A DNA stretch of 64,000 nt, from positions 186,001 to 250,000 of the forward strand of contig NZ_FNHP01000003.1 in assembly GCF_900103645.1 (NCBI RefSeq), read 5' to 3'. The position numbers and the translations under genes were made by a program. Source of the DNA: Oryzisolibacter propanilivorax. Lineage in GTDB: Bacteria > Pseudomonadota > Gammaproteobacteria > Burkholderiales > Burkholderiaceae_C. Numbering within the stretch: position 1 is the stretch's first letter; every line of letters starts with the position of its first letter. Under the pieces are notes generated by a model. That model worked only from the letters and a program-made list of their open reading frames with translations. It searched no databases and was not told the DNA's origin. Of the stretch, positions 50,011 to 59,532 are shown piece after piece.

Positions 50011-51230
50011 TCAATTTACAGAAAAACCTACCAAGAGCTATATTTTATCCAATTGCCAATTATTTAATTTCGGGCGCCTGCTTCTAATTTAATAAAGTAA
50101 ACAGCAAAAAACAGCACCAGCAAAAACCTCTACTCTACTACACGGAAAATCTAATCCAACTGCACACTTTCAAAAGGAATTTTTCTTGACAATACCATCA
50201 CCACGGCAGCATCAACATCATTTAAAGAGGACTTTTTATTTCTATCACCTCTCAGAGAGATATTTTCAGACCACAAATAATCCCTGAGCGCCTCGACCTT
50301 AATTGCAAAATTAACATTTTGAGGAAAACTCCCAGTCTCGCGAACGTATTTCTCAATATCCGCCGATGCAACAATCACTCCAACTACAATTCCCGCCTCA
50401 TTTACCAGCGGACCTCCGGAATTTCCACCCTGTACGGGTGCAGAAATTTGCATCCAATGATCTCCGCTCTCTGGGCCAGATAAACTATTTATAATCCCAT
50501 CCGTTATTTTTGATTCTAAGCCGTGAACCGCAGCAGCAGGATACCCAATCGCATAAACTCTCTGGCCCTTTTCCACAATTTTCGGGACACCTACGGTTAA
50601 ATACGGGAAAATCCCTTTAATTTTAAGTAATGCAAGATCATATTTTTCTGAAGCCCCTATAACTTCTGCTTGGTGAATTTTCCCAGATCTCTCTCTGATC
50701 ATAAAATATGATTTATTGAGAACTACATGTGCGTTAGTTATTATATGGCCCGACTTAGATACAAAAAAGCCACTTCCTGATGAAATAGCTTTTTGCTCCT
50801 TCTCTTGTGCAGCAAGTCTTTCCAGTTCTTTAGTAATTCTTGCCTTTTCCTCCATAGCTTTCTTTTTCTCTATTTCTAACAACTGCATTTGTCGCCGTTG
50901 TTGCTCTTCAAGACGCCTTTGTTGCTCATACTGCCGCCTTTGCATCTCAAATTGCTTTTCTCGTAACTCCATTTCTCTTCTGCGCGTTTCTTCTTCCTGA
51001 GCACGCTGATACATTTCAGCACCCATTCGGTAAGCATCCATGTTGACTTGGAAGGCAAAAGAAGAAAGAGAGACGGAAAAAAGGATAAATGATATAACTT
51101 TCTTTCTCATCTCTATCCTCATTAAATATATGTTACAAGGAAAAAATATACCAATCAAATGATAGTTAGATTTTATTTAAATAAGACTATGCATACAACG
51201 ATAAACTTGGATAACCATCGTAGAGTCTCC
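49998..51230. other. AT-rich tract of probable foreign origin
   Basis: This is about 1.2 kb at roughly 40% GC or less by eye, against about 70% on both sides. It starts at the TDT start codon and ends within the last codons of selD. It contains one gene (50151-51110). No integrase, tRNA or clear terminal repeats are seen. The 50011-50150 spacer holds only AT-rich sequence. Confidence 0.8.
50151..51110 (-). CDS. secreted trypsin-like serine protease with coiled coil
   Basis: The 319-residue protein has a signal peptide (MRKKVISFILFSVSLSSFAF, residues 1-20). A charged coiled coil spans about residues 35-108 (EEETRRREMELREKQFEMQR). An S1C-type protease domain follows, with catalytic His128 (ITNAHVV), Asp158 (YDLALLK) and Ser231 (GGNSGGPL). 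No PDZ domain is visible, unlike DegP. AGGA lies six bases before ATG 51110; upstream ATGs are weaker. Low GC and AT-rich codons set it apart from its neighbours, pointing to transfer. Target unknown. Confidence 0.88.
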   Translation of the reverse strand: MRKKVISFILFSVSLSSFAFQVNMDAYRMGAEMYQRAQEEETRRREMELREKQFEMQRRQYEQQRRLEEQQRRQMQLLEIEKKKAMEEKARITKELERLAAQEKEQKAISSGSGFFVSKSGHIITNAHVVLNKSYFMIRERSGKIHQAEVIGASEKYDLALLKIKGIFPYLTVGVPKIVEKGQRVYAIGYPAAAVHGLESKITDGIINSLSGPESGDHWMQISAPVQGGNSGGPLVNEAGIVVGVIVASADIEKYVRETGSFPQNVNFAIKVEALRDYLWSENISLRGDRNKKSSLNDVDAAVVMVLSRKIPFESVQLD

Positions 51231-52272
51231 CCACCACCTTCGCATACTCAAACCCTTCGCGCGCGAACACCGCCAACACCTCGCCTGCCGCCTCGGGAGC
51301 GCAGGCCACCAGTAGGCCGCCCGAGGTCTGCGGGTCGCAGGCCAGCGCCTGCGCGGTGGCGGGCAGGCCCGGCGCCAGGCGCACCTGCGCGCCGTAGCCG
51401 GCCCAGTTGCGCGCGCTAGCGCCGGTGACCAAGCCCTCGCCCGCCATCTTCGCCACGCCCGGCAGCAGCGGCACGCTGGCCCAGTCGATGTGCGCAGCCA
51501 GCTGCGCGCCGCGCGCCATCTCCAGCGCATGGCCGGCCAAGCCAAAACCCGTCACGTCGGTGATGGCGTGCACGCCGGGCAGTTCGGCCAGCAGCGGGCC
51601 GGGGGTGTTCAGGCGCGTGGTGGTGGCGATCATTTCGCGGTAGTGCGCGTCCTGCAGCTGCTCTTTCTTCAGCGCCGCGGAGTACACGCCCACGCCCAGC
51701 GGCTTGCCTAGGATCAGCACGTCGCCCGGCCGGGCGCCGGCATTGCGGCGCACGCGATCCGGGTGCACCAGGCCCATCGCCACCAGGCCGTAGATCGGCT
51801 CGACCGAGTCGATGGTGTGCCCGCCCGCCACCGGAATGCCGGCGGAGCGGCACACGTCCTGACCGCCGCGCAGGATGGCGCCGATGACCTCCAGCGGCAG
51901 TTGGGCCACCGGCATGGCCACCAGCGCCAGGGCCATGATGGGTTTGCCGCCCATGGCGTACACGTCGGAGAGCGCGTTGGTCGCGGCGATGCGGCCGAAC
52001 TCGTACGGGTCGTCCACGATGGGCATGAAGAAGTCGGTTGTGGCCACCAGCGCCTGCTCGTCGTTCAGCCGGTAGACGGCGGCGTCGTCGGCCGTCTCCA
52101 GGCCGACCAGCAGGTCGGGCGGCACCACGCCGGCAGCGCCCGACTGCGCCAGGATCTGCGACAACACACCCGGGGCGATCTTGCAGCCGCAGCCGCCGCC
52201 GTGCGACAGCGAGGTGAGGCGAGGAGAAACGGCGGCGGCAGGGGCAACGGACGGGGCGGGCTGGGTCGTCAT
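51187..52272 (-). CDS. selD: selenide, water dikinase
   Basis: SelD makes selenophosphate from selenide and ATP, feeding SelA and MnmH. The 361-residue protein has catalytic Cys28 and Lys31 in SHGGGCGCKIAPG (Cys form, not Sec). The ATP-binding landmarks DDAAVYRL, FFMPIVDDPYEFGRIAA and GHTIDSVEPIYG are present. The last codons (Gly-Tyr-Pro-Ser-Leu-Ser-Leu-Tyr-Ala-stop) use GGT TAT CCA AGT TTA TCG TTG TAT GCA and an AGA lies just before, unlike the rest of the gene. Confidence 0.95.
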   Translation of the reverse strand: MTTQPAPSVAPAAAVSPRLTSLSHGGGCGCKIAPGVLSQILAQSGAAGVVPPDLLVGLETADDAAVYRLNDEQALVATTDFFMPIVDDPYEFGRIAATNALSDVYAMGGKPIMALALVAMPVAQLPLEVIGAILRGGQDVCRSAGIPVAGGHTIDSVEPIYGLVAMGLVHPDRVRRNAGARPGDVLILGKPLGVGVYSAALKKEQLQDAHYREMIATTTRLNTPGPLLAELPGVHAITDVTGFGLAGHALEMARGAQLAAHIDWASVPLLPGVAKMAGEGLVTGASARNWAGYGAQVRLAPGLPATAQALACDPQTSGGLLVACAPEAAGEVLAVFAREGFEYAKVVGRLYDGYPSLSLYA

Positions 52273-52470
52273 GGCGGGCAAAAGGCGGGAAGCGACAGGG
52301 GGCGGCGCCGCCGCGGATGGGCGGACGGCCGGGCGGTGGAGGACAATTCCGGGCCCCGGCCGTGCCTGGCACGTCGGGGCCTCAGCGCCTGAATGTACCG
52401 CCCCGCTGCACCGCGCCCGCCCTGCGCCGGCGCGCTTTTTGCCCCACCGCCTGTCACCTGCCTCCTGCCC

Positions 52471-53523
52471 GTGTCCTCTCGCCACTCCCCCATCCGCCCC
52501 GACGACCGCGACGGCTTCGACGCCATCATCGACGCGCGGTCACCCGCCGAATTCGCCGAGGACCATATCCCCGGCGCCATCAATCTGCCGGTACTGCAGG
52601 ATGACGAACGCGCGCGGGTCGGCACCATCTACGTGCAGCACAGCGCCTTCGAGGCGCGGCGCGTGGGCGGCGGCCTGGTGGCGGCCAACCTGGCACGGCA
52701 CCTGGCCGGGCCACTGGCGGACAAGCCAGCCGGCTGGCGCCCGCTGGTGTACTGCTGGCGCGGCGGCATGCGCAGCGGCTCGATGGTGCAGTGGCTGCGC
52801 CTGGTAGGGTGGGACGCGCAGCAGCTGTCGGGCGGCTACAAGGCCTTCCGGCGCCACGTCATCGCGCAGATCGAGGCGCTGGTGCCGCAGCTGGACCTGC
52901 GCGTACTGGTCGGCGCCACCGGCAGTGCCAAGACGCGCGTGCTGCAGGCACTGCAGGATCAGGGCGCGCAGGTGCTCGACCTGGAGGGGCTGGCGCGGCA
53001 CAAGGGCTCACTGCTGGGCGCGCTCCCCGGCGTGGCGCAGCCCTCGCAGAAGCACTTCGAGACCCAGTTGGCCACCGCTTTGGAGGCGTTCGATCTGCAG
53101 CAACCGGTGTACGTCGAGGGCGAGAGCGCGCGTATCGGCCGCGTCAGCCTGCCGGTGGTGCTGGTGCAGCGCCTGCGCGCCGCGCGCTGCATCGAGCTCG
53201 ACGCCACGCCCGAGGAGCGCCTGGCCTTTTTGCTGCGCGACTACGCCTACCTGGGCGACGACCCCGAGGCGCTGGCCCAGCGCCTGAGCCAGCTGACCGA
53301 GCTGCACGGCCGCCAGGTCATCGCCCGCTGGCAGGACTGGGCGCGCGCCGGCCAGCTGCCCGAGCTGTTCGACGAGCTGATGCGGCTGCACTACGACCCG
53401 CACTACGGCCGTTCGCAGGCACGCAACTTTGTGCACTGGGACGGGCGCCCGCGCGTGGCCGCGCCGGATCTGTCCCTGGCTGGCGTGCAGGCGCTGGCAC
53501 GGACGGTGCGCGCGCTGGAGTAA
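52471..53523 (+). CDS. mnmH: tRNA 2-selenouridine synthase
   Basis: MnmH (SelU/YbbB) replaces sulfur by selenium in the wobble 2-thiouridine of tRNAs for Lys, Glu and Gln, using selenophosphate. The 350-residue protein has a rhodanese domain with catalytic Cys in VYCWRGGMRSGSM, then a P-loop-like GATGSAKTRVL. Start GTG 52471 (SSRHSPIRPDDRDG) is favoured; an ATG at 52393 adds an Ala/Pro tract. Divergent from selD with about 200 bases between. Confidence 0.93.
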   Translation: MSSRHSPIRPDDRDGFDAIIDARSPAEFAEDHIPGAINLPVLQDDERARVGTIYVQHSAFEARRVGGGLVAANLARHLAGPLADKPAGWRPLVYCWRGGMRSGSMVQWLRLVGWDAQQLSGGYKAFRRHVIAQIEALVPQLDLRVLVGATGSAKTRVLQALQDQGAQVLDLEGLARHKGSLLGALPGVAQPSQKHFETQLATALEAFDLQQPVYVEGESARIGRVSLPVVLVQRLRAARCIELDATPEERLAFLLRDYAYLGDDPEALAQRLSQLTELHGRQVIARWQDWARAGQLPELFDELMRLHYDPHYGRSQARNFVHWDGRPRVAAPDLSLAGVQALARTVRALE

Positions 53524-53546
53524 GCCCCTGGGGCAGTCGATACTCC

Positions 53547-53604
53547 TTTTTTGATAGCTACAGGCCCATTCTCCATATGGGCCAGAGCCACTTTTGGCTT
53601 GATT
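53547..53604. terminator. double-hairpin convergent element after mnmH
   Basis: GGCCCAT/ATGGGCC (53563-53583) and AGCCA-CTTT-TGGCT (53586-53599) hairpins are preceded by TTTTTTGATAGCTACA. This is the same family and the same two-hairpin form as at 16234, between convergent genes. Confidence 0.65.
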
Positions 53605-53622
53605 TTCGCTGGGAAAAGCCGT

Positions 53623-53958
53623 TCAGGCACCGTCCGGCGGCGCGGCCAGGGCCGCATGCCAGTCGGCGTACGGCGTGTTGCGTACCAGCCGGCGGTTGAA
53701 GTCCGGCGCGCCGTCGTCCCACCACACCGGGCCGCGCTCGCCCAGGGCGCGCTTGGCCGCGTCCACCTGCCGGCGGGCGGCGGCGCGCGTCTCTGGCGGG
53801 GCGCTGCCGCGCAGGGCGCGGCGCGCGTCCATCAGCTGCGCCACCAGCGCCGCGCGCTCCTCGGGCGCGAGGGCCGGATTGCTGGCGCGCCACAGGCGGC
53901 CGCGCACCACCAAGTAGCGCCCGTCGGGCGTGCGCAGCGGCGCCGCCTCGTGCGTCAA
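53623..53958 (-). CDS. conserved small hypothetical protein (TTG start)
   Basis: The 111-residue protein is preserved as [20 protein letters not shown], with a [22 protein letters not shown] tail. I recognise the pattern as a conserved hypothetical in related genera (from memory, not a search). The TTG start at 53958 overlaps the TGA of the upstream MFS gene (TTGA), so it is coupled. Function unknown. Confidence 0.65.
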   Translation of the reverse strand: MTHEAAPLRTPDGRYLVVRGRLWRASNPALAPEERAALVAQLMDARRALRGSAPPETRAAARRQVDAAKRALGERGPVWWDDGAPDFNRRLVRNTPYADWHAALAAPPDGA

Positions 53959-55136
53959 CGGCCCGTCCCGCCCTGCGCCGGCGCGCGCAGCCACCACAGC
54001 GCGGCGAAGGCCGCCAGCCCCACGCCGCCGGACAGCGCCAGCGCGCCACGCCCCCAATGCTGCAGCGCCAGCCCGAACAGCCAGGGCGCCAGCGCCTGGG
54101 CGATGCGCGCCGGCACCATCAGCAGGCCCTGGCGCTGGCCGTAGCCCTGCGGCCCGAACAGCACCAGCGGCAGCGTGCCCTTGGCGATGGTCAGGATGCC
54201 GTTGCCCGCGCCATGCAGCACGCCGAACAGCGCCGCCGCCGGCGCGCCCGCCAGGGCCAGCGCCAGCGCGCCCAGCGGGTGCAGCGCCGCCGCCAGCCGC
54301 GCCGACAGCAGCGGGTGCACGCGGCGCAGCACGCCGAACTCCAGCAGCCGCGCGCCCACCTGGGCGGGGCCGATCAGCGCACCGATGGCCACCGCCCCCG
54401 CCAGCGACATGCCCAGCGCCTGCAGCAGCGCCGGCAGGTGCGCCGCCATGGCGGTGCTGATGAACCAGGTGGCGGCGAAGACGAAGGACAGCAGCGCGGT
54501 GGTGCGCAGGCCCGGCGGCGCGGCTGGCGCCGCCCCGGGCGCGCCCGGGGCATCGGCCGCCGGCGCCAGGCGCGCCACGCGCGGCAGCGCCGCGTTCAGC
54601 GGCAGGCCCAGCAGCAGGTGCAACGCGGCCCAGGCCAAGCAGGCGCCGCGCCAGCCCCAGCGCGCCTCCAGCCACGCCGACAGCGGCCAGCCGACGGTAC
54701 TGGCAAAGCCCGCGATCAGCGTGATGCCGGTGATGCCGCCGCGCGACTGCGTGCCGTGCAGGCGCACCAGCGCGGCGAACGCTGCCTCGTACAGTCCGCT
54801 GCCCATGCCCACGCCCAGCAGCATCCAGGCGGCGAACAGCGCCGGCACGCCGGGCGCCAGCGCCAGCCCCGCCAGGCCGGCGGCGAAGACCAGGCTGCTG
54901 GCCATCAGCACCGGGCGCCCGCCATGGCGGTCGATGGCTGCGCCCGCGTGCGGGCCCAGCAGCGCCGCCACCACCAGCGCCACCGAGAACGCCGCGAACA
55001 CCGTCGCCGGCGCCACGCCCAGCGCGCGCGCCATGGGCGCGGCCAGCACCGCCGGCAGGTAGTAGGTGGACGCCCAGGCCAGCGTCTGCGCCGTGCCCAG
55101 GGTGACGACGGTGCGGATGCGCGGCGGATGGTTCAT
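53955..55136 (-). CDS. MFS transporter
   Basis: The 393-residue, 12-segment major facilitator has family features: [30 protein letters not shown] (the A-type loop) and a C-terminal six-segment half ([25 protein letters not shown]). Substrate not indicated. ATG 55136 is preferred ([21 protein letters not shown]). It overlaps the small protein at its 3' end. Confidence 0.9.
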   Translation of the reverse strand: MNHPPRIRTVVTLGTAQTLAWASTYYLPAVLAAPMARALGVAPATVFAAFSVALVVAALLGPHAGAAIDRHGGRPVLMASSLVFAAGLAGLALAPGVPALFAAWMLLGVGMGSGLYEAAFAALVRLHGTQSRGGITGITLIAGFASTVGWPLSAWLEARWGWRGACLAWAALHLLLGLPLNAALPRVARLAPAADAPGAPGAAPAAPPGLRTTALLSFVFAATWFISTAMAAHLPALLQALGMSLAGAVAIGALIGPAQVGARLLEFGVLRRVHPLLSARLAAALHPLGALALALAGAPAAALFGVLHGAGNGILTIAKGTLPLVLFGPQGYGQRQGLLMVPARIAQALAPWLFGLALQHWGRGALALSGGVGLAAFAALWWLRAPAQGGTGR

Positions 55137-55309
55137 GGAAGAAAAACGGCGTGGCCATGGTGCCCGGCGGCCCGGCCGGGCGCGCGCGCCGCTACAGTGC
55201 GGGCGGCGCCGGCCCGCGGCCGGCGGCACCATGGGCGGCATTCTTGCCGCATTTCCCGCCGGGCGCATGGGCGCGTCTGGCCTTTCCACACTCCAAGGTT
55301 GACGCTTTC

Positions 55310-55909
55310 GTGAAATTCAAGATGGCCCCGAATTCGGGCTTCGCCGTGCTGCTGCGCTCGCCGTGGTGGATCAGCTTCGCCTTGGCCGGCGCGATCGTGG
55401 CGGCCTGCGCGGCGCTGCTGCCGCGCCACCTGGTGCCGTTCGCCGCCGCCGGCGCGCTGCCGCTCTGCGTCATCGGCTGCATCGCGGCCTGGCGCCAGGC
55501 GCGCGCACCCAGCCGCGCCCGCGTCGAGGCGGCGCGCGCGGCCGCGCTGGCGCTGCCCTGGCGCGATTTGCGCGCCCTGTTCGAACGCGCCTGGCAGGCC
55601 GAGGGCCATACCGTGCAGGCGCTGCCGGACGGCGGCGCGGCCGACCTGCTGGTGCAGCGCGGCGACGCCCATGCCGCCAGCGTGCAGACCGTGCTGGTGG
55701 CGGCACGCCGCGCCAAGGCGGCGCGCCACGGCACCGAGCCGCTGCGCGCGCTGCACGCCGAGGTGCAGCGCCGCGGCGCGCAGGCCGGCAGCTACGTGGT
55801 GCTGCAGGGCGAGGTGAGCGAGGCCGCGCGCGCCTTCGCGCGCGAGCACGGCATCGCGCTGCTGGAAGGCGCGGCGCTGGACACGCTGCTGCTGCAGGGC
55901 CAGCGCTGA
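55310..55909 (+). CDS. membrane-anchored restriction-endonuclease-fold protein
   Basis: The 199-residue protein has two N-terminal transmembrane segments (PWWISFALAGAIVAACAALL and HLVPFAAAGALPLCVIGCI), then a Mrr_cat-like part (about residues 80-195) with GHTVQALPDGGAADLLVQRG and QTVLVAARRAKAARHGTEPLRAL. The Asp and QxxxA pattern fits the PD-(D/E)xK fold loosely, with the usual lysine not clear. Start is GTG 55310. No methylase or specificity partner. Related forms sit beside phospholipase genes. Confidence 0.7.
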   Translation: MKFKMAPNSGFAVLLRSPWWISFALAGAIVAACAALLPRHLVPFAAAGALPLCVIGCIAAWRQARAPSRARVEAARAAALALPWRDLRALFERAWQAEGHTVQALPDGGAADLLVQRGDAHAASVQTVLVAARRAKAARHGTEPLRALHAEVQRRGAQAGSYVVLQGEVSEAARAFAREHGIALLEGAALDTLLLQGQR

Positions 55910-56011
55910 ACGCTGCGCGCCGGCCCGGCCGCCACCCCGGGCTTGCACCTGCTGGCGGCGCACCGAGCGCGGCACCACAATGCGGCGGTCGCCACTGCCC
56001 GCCCCTGCACC

Positions 56012-57265
56012 GTGCCCCCTGATGCCTGCGCCGCTTCCGCCCCCCGCCCGCTTGTAGGCTTGGTGCTGACCGGCGGCGGTGCCCGCGCGGCCTACCAGGT
56101 CGGCGTGCTGCAGACCCTGGCGCAGCTGCACCGGCGCAGCGGCGCGGCGCGCCATTCCAATCCGTTTCCCATCCTGGCCGGCACCTCGGCCGGGGCCATC
56201 ACCGCCGCCGCCCTGGCCTGCCAGGCCGACGACTTCGACCATGCCGTGCGGCGCATCGCCCGCGTCTGGCAATCGCTGCACGCGCGCCACGTGTACCGGG
56301 CCGACGCCATCAGCGCGCTGCGCAGCGGGGCGCGCTGGCTGACGCTGCTGTCGCTGGGCTGGGCCATGGCCCGCTGGCACCGCACGCGGCCGCGCTCGCT
56401 GCTCGACCACGCGCCGCTGGCCGCGCTGCTGCGGCGCACGGTCCCGCTGCAGCGGCTGCCGCAGCTGTTCGAGCAGGGGCACCTGCAGGGCCTGGCGGTC
56501 ACCGCCTCCAGCTACACCACCGGCGAGCACGTTACCTTCTTCGACAGCGGCGCCCCGGTGCCGGCGTGGCGCCGCTCGCAGCGGCGTGCCGAGCGCGAGC
56601 GCATCACGCACCAGCACCTGCTGGCGTCGTCGGCGATTCCGTTCGTGTTCCCGGCGACGCTGCTGGAGCACGGCGAGCGGCGCGAGTACTTCGGCGATGG
56701 CGCCATGCGCCAGACGGCGCCGCTGTCGCCGGCCATCCACCTGGGTGCCGAGCGGCTGCTGGTGGTCGGCGCGCACCACATGCCGCCGCCGCGCCAGGGC
56801 CCGCCGGCGGCCGGCGCAGCGCACTACCCCAGCCTGGCGCAGATGGCCGGGCACGCGCTGTCCAGCATCTTCCTGGACGCGCTGCCGGGCGACGTGGAGC
56901 GGCTGGAGCGCATCAACACCACGCTGGCGCTGCTGCCGCAGCCGGCGCTGGCGCGCTATGGCCTGCGGCCGCTGCGCTGCGTGCTCATCACTCCCAGCCA
57001 GCCGCTGGACGCGTTGGCGCTGCGCCACCTGCGCGTGCTGCCGCCGGCGGTGCGCGCGTTGCTGGGCGCGCTGGGCCTGCATGCGGGCAGCGCCGACCCG
57101 CGCAATGCCGAGCTGGCTAGCTACCTGCTGTTCGAGCCGGAATACACCCGCGCGCTGATGGCCCTGGGCCGCGCCGACGCGCTGGCGCGCGCGGACGAGC
57201 TGTGCGCGCTGCTGGACTGGCCGGCGCCCGGCGCCGCGCCGGGGAATGCCGCGCCGCCGCCCTGA
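56012..57265 (+). CDS. patatin-like phospholipase
   Basis: Patatin-fold serine lipase. It has GGGARAAYQVGVLQ, the nucleophile elbow GTSAG and the Asp in GDGAMRQTAPLSPA, giving the Ser-Asp dyad. About 417 residues from GTG 56012; TTG 55943 is an alternative. No signal peptide. It follows the endonuclease-fold gene on the same strand by about 100 bases. No cyclase or effector pairing is nearby, so a defence role is not supported. Confidence 0.85.
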   Translation: MPPDACAASAPRPLVGLVLTGGGARAAYQVGVLQTLAQLHRRSGAARHSNPFPILAGTSAGAITAAALACQADDFDHAVRRIARVWQSLHARHVYRADAISALRSGARWLTLLSLGWAMARWHRTRPRSLLDHAPLAALLRRTVPLQRLPQLFEQGHLQGLAVTASSYTTGEHVTFFDSGAPVPAWRRSQRRAERERITHQHLLASSAIPFVFPATLLEHGERREYFGDGAMRQTAPLSPAIHLGAERLLVVGAHHMPPPRQGPPAAGAAHYPSLAQMAGHALSSIFLDALPGDVERLERINTTLALLPQPALARYGLRPLRCVLITPSQPLDALALRHLRVLPPAVRALLGALGLHAGSADPRNAELASYLLFEPEYTRALMALGRADALARADELCALLDWPAPGAAPGNAAPPP

Positions 57266-57321
57266 ACGGCAGGCCGCGTCCCTAGAATGGCGGGTTGTCT
57301 TGTTGCTCCCGCCTGTTGCCC

Positions 57322-59391
57322 ATGTCCGCCCCCCGCAAGCTCTTCGTCACCACCGCCCTGCCGTATGCCAACGGCAACTTCCACATCGGCCACATCATGG
57401 AATACATCCAGGCCGACACCTGGGTGCGGTACCAAAAAATGCAGGGCGCCGAGGTGAACTTCGTCGGCGCCGACGACGCGCACGGCGCGCCGATCATGAT
57501 CGCCGCCGAAAAGGCGGGCAAGACGCCGCAGCAGTTCGTCGCCGACATCGCCGCCGGCCGCGCCCAGTACCTGCAGGGCTTTCACATCGCCTTCGACCAC
57601 TGGAGCAACACCGACAGCCCGGCCAACCACGCGCTATCCCAGCAGATCTACCGTGACCTGAAGGCCGCCGGCCTGATCGAGACGCGCACCATCGAGCAGT
57701 TCTTCGACCCCGAGAAGAACATGTTCCTGCCCGACCGCTTCATCAAGGGCGAGTGCCCGCGCTGCCACGCCAAGGACCAGTACGGCGACAACTGCGAGGT
57801 CTGCAGCTCGGTCTATGCGCCGACCGACCTCATCGCCCCCTACTCGGCGCTATCGGGCGCCAAGCCGGTGTTGAAATCGTCCGAGCACTTTTTCTTCAAG
57901 CTGTCCGACCCGCGCTGCGTCGCATTCCTGCAGGAATGGACCCAGAACGGCGAGCACGTGCAGCCCGAGGTGGCCGCCAAGATCCGCGAATGGTTCGGCA
58001 CGCGCACGAATCCCGACGGCAGCACCAGCACCGGACTGGACGACTGGGACATCTCGCGTGACGCGCCCTACTTCGGCATCGAGATCCCGGACGCGCCCGG
58101 CAAGTACTTCTACGTCTGGCTGGACGCGCCGGTCGGCTACCTGGCGTCGCTCAAGGAGCTGCTCACGCAGCGCGGCCAGGACTACGACGCCTACATGGCC
58201 GACCCGGCGGTGGAGCAGGTGCACTTCATCGGCAAGGACATCATCACCTTCCACACGCTGTTCTGGCCGGCGATGCTGAAGTTCAGCGGCCGCAAGACGC
58301 CAGCGAAGATCTGCGTGCACGGCTTCATGACGGTGAACAACGGCGAGAAGATGAGCAAGAGCCGCGGCACCGGCCTGGACCCGCTGAAATACCTGGCGCT
58401 GAAGATGAACCCGGAATGGCTGCGCTACTACCTGGGCGCCAAGCTGAACGGCAGGAACGAGGACATCGACTTCAACGCCGAGGACTTCATGGCGCGCGTG
58501 AATGCCGACCTGATCGGCAAGTACGTGAACATCGCCTCGCGCGCCGCCGGCTTCATCGCCAAGCGCTTCGGCGGCCAGCTGGGCGCGGTGAGCGCCGATG
58601 GCCAGCCGCTGCTGGCCGCGCTGCGCGGCCAGAGCGAGACGATCGCCGCCGCCTACGAGGCGCGCGACACCGCCCGCGCCGCGCGCGAGGTGATGCTGCT
58701 GTGCGACCGCGTGAACGCCTACGTGGACGCCAACAAGCCCTGGGAGCTGGCCAAACAGCAGGGCATGGACGCGCGCCTGCACGACGTGTGCAGCACCTGC
58801 ATCGAGGCCTTCCGCCTGCTGACCATCTACCTCAAACCCATGCTGCCGGCCGTGGCGCAGCAGGTCGAGGCCTTCCTGAAGGTGGGCGCGCTGACCTTCG
58901 CCGATGCGCAGCAACTGCTGGGCGCGGGCCACGCCATCGGCCCCTACCAGCACCTGATGCAGCGCGTGGTGGTCGAGCAGCTGGACGCGCTGTTCGCCGT
59001 GCCCGAGCCGGTGGTGGAAAAGGCACTCCCCGGTGGTGAGGAGATCGCCCCCACCATCACCATCGACGATTTCGCCAAGGTGGACCTGCGCATCGCGAAG
59101 ATCGTCGAGTGCCAGGCCGTGGCCGGCTCGACCAAGCTGCTGCAGCTGACCCTGGACGCCGGCGAGGGCCGCACGCGCAATGTGTTCTCCGGCATCGCCA
59201 GCATGTATGCGCCCGAGCAGCTGGTCGGCAAGCTCACCGTCCTGGTCGCCAACCTGGCGCCGCGCAAGATGAAGTTCGGCGTCAGCGAAGGCATGGTGCT
59301 GGCCGCCAGCCATGCCGACGAGAAGGCGCAGCCAGGCATCTACGTGCTGGAGCCCTTCCCCGGCGCGCAGCCGGGCATGCGCATCCGTTGA
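57322..59391 (+). CDS. metG: methionyl-tRNA synthetase (dimeric, with tRNA-binding domain)
   Basis: The 689-residue class I synthetase has [20 protein letters not shown] (HIGH). A zinc-binding knuckle follows ([17 protein letters not shown]), then [11 protein letters not shown] (KMSKS). A C-terminal EMAP/tRBD domain (about 585-689, [23 protein letters not shown]) is for dimerisation. It charges both initiator and elongator tRNA-Met. ATG 57322 ([18 protein letters not shown]) is preferred. Confidence 0.97.
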   Translation: MSAPRKLFVTTALPYANGNFHIGHIMEYIQADTWVRYQKMQGAEVNFVGADDAHGAPIMIAAEKAGKTPQQFVADIAAGRAQYLQGFHIAFDHWSNTDSPANHALSQQIYRDLKAAGLIETRTIEQFFDPEKNMFLPDRFIKGECPRCHAKDQYGDNCEVCSSVYAPTDLIAPYSALSGAKPVLKSSEHFFFKLSDPRCVAFLQEWTQNGEHVQPEVAAKIREWFGTRTNPDGSTSTGLDDWDISRDAPYFGIEIPDAPGKYFYVWLDAPVGYLASLKELLTQRGQDYDAYMADPAVEQVHFIGKDIITFHTLFWPAMLKFSGRKTPAKICVHGFMTVNNGEKMSKSRGTGLDPLKYLALKMNPEWLRYYLGAKLNGRNEDIDFNAEDFMARVNADLIGKYVNIASRAAGFIAKRFGGQLGAVSADGQPLLAALRGQSETIAAAYEARDTARAAREVMLLCDRVNAYVDANKPWELAKQQGMDARLHDVCSTCIEAFRLLTIYLKPMLPAVAQQVEAFLKVGALTFADAQQLLGAGHAIGPYQHLMQRVVVEQLDALFAVPEPVVEKALPGGEEIAPTITIDDFAKVDLRIAKIVECQAVAGSTKLLQLTLDAGEGRTRNVFSGIASMYAPEQLVGKLTVLVANLAPRKMKFGVSEGMVLAASHADEKAQPGIYVLEPFPGAQPGMRIR

Positions 59392-59406
59392 TGCAAATTT
59401 GATAGC

Positions 59407-59443
59407 AAACGCCGCTTGATCCACAAGGACAAGCGGCGTTTTT
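59407..59443 (+). terminator. rho-independent terminator of metG
   Basis: The AAACGCCGCTTG stem (59407-59418) pairs with CAAGCGGCGTTT (59430-59441), followed by a T run. It is 15 bases beyond the metG stop. Confidence 0.9.
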
Positions 59444-59532
59444 CATTGAAAACTCCGCGTGGCGGGCGTATCAGCGCCCGTTCATGGCCTCGGCGCGGAG
59501 CGCGGCAGGCTGCGCGCCCGCACAGGAGTCTT

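Noticed and set aside
49998-51230. The AT-rich tract as a prophage or transposon
   Set aside because: No phage, integrase or transposase frames and no clear terminal inverted repeats or target duplication seen by eye.
56012-57265. Patatin as a CBASS-type defence effector
   Set aside because: No cGAS/DncV-like cyclase, HORMA or TRIP gene is nearby.
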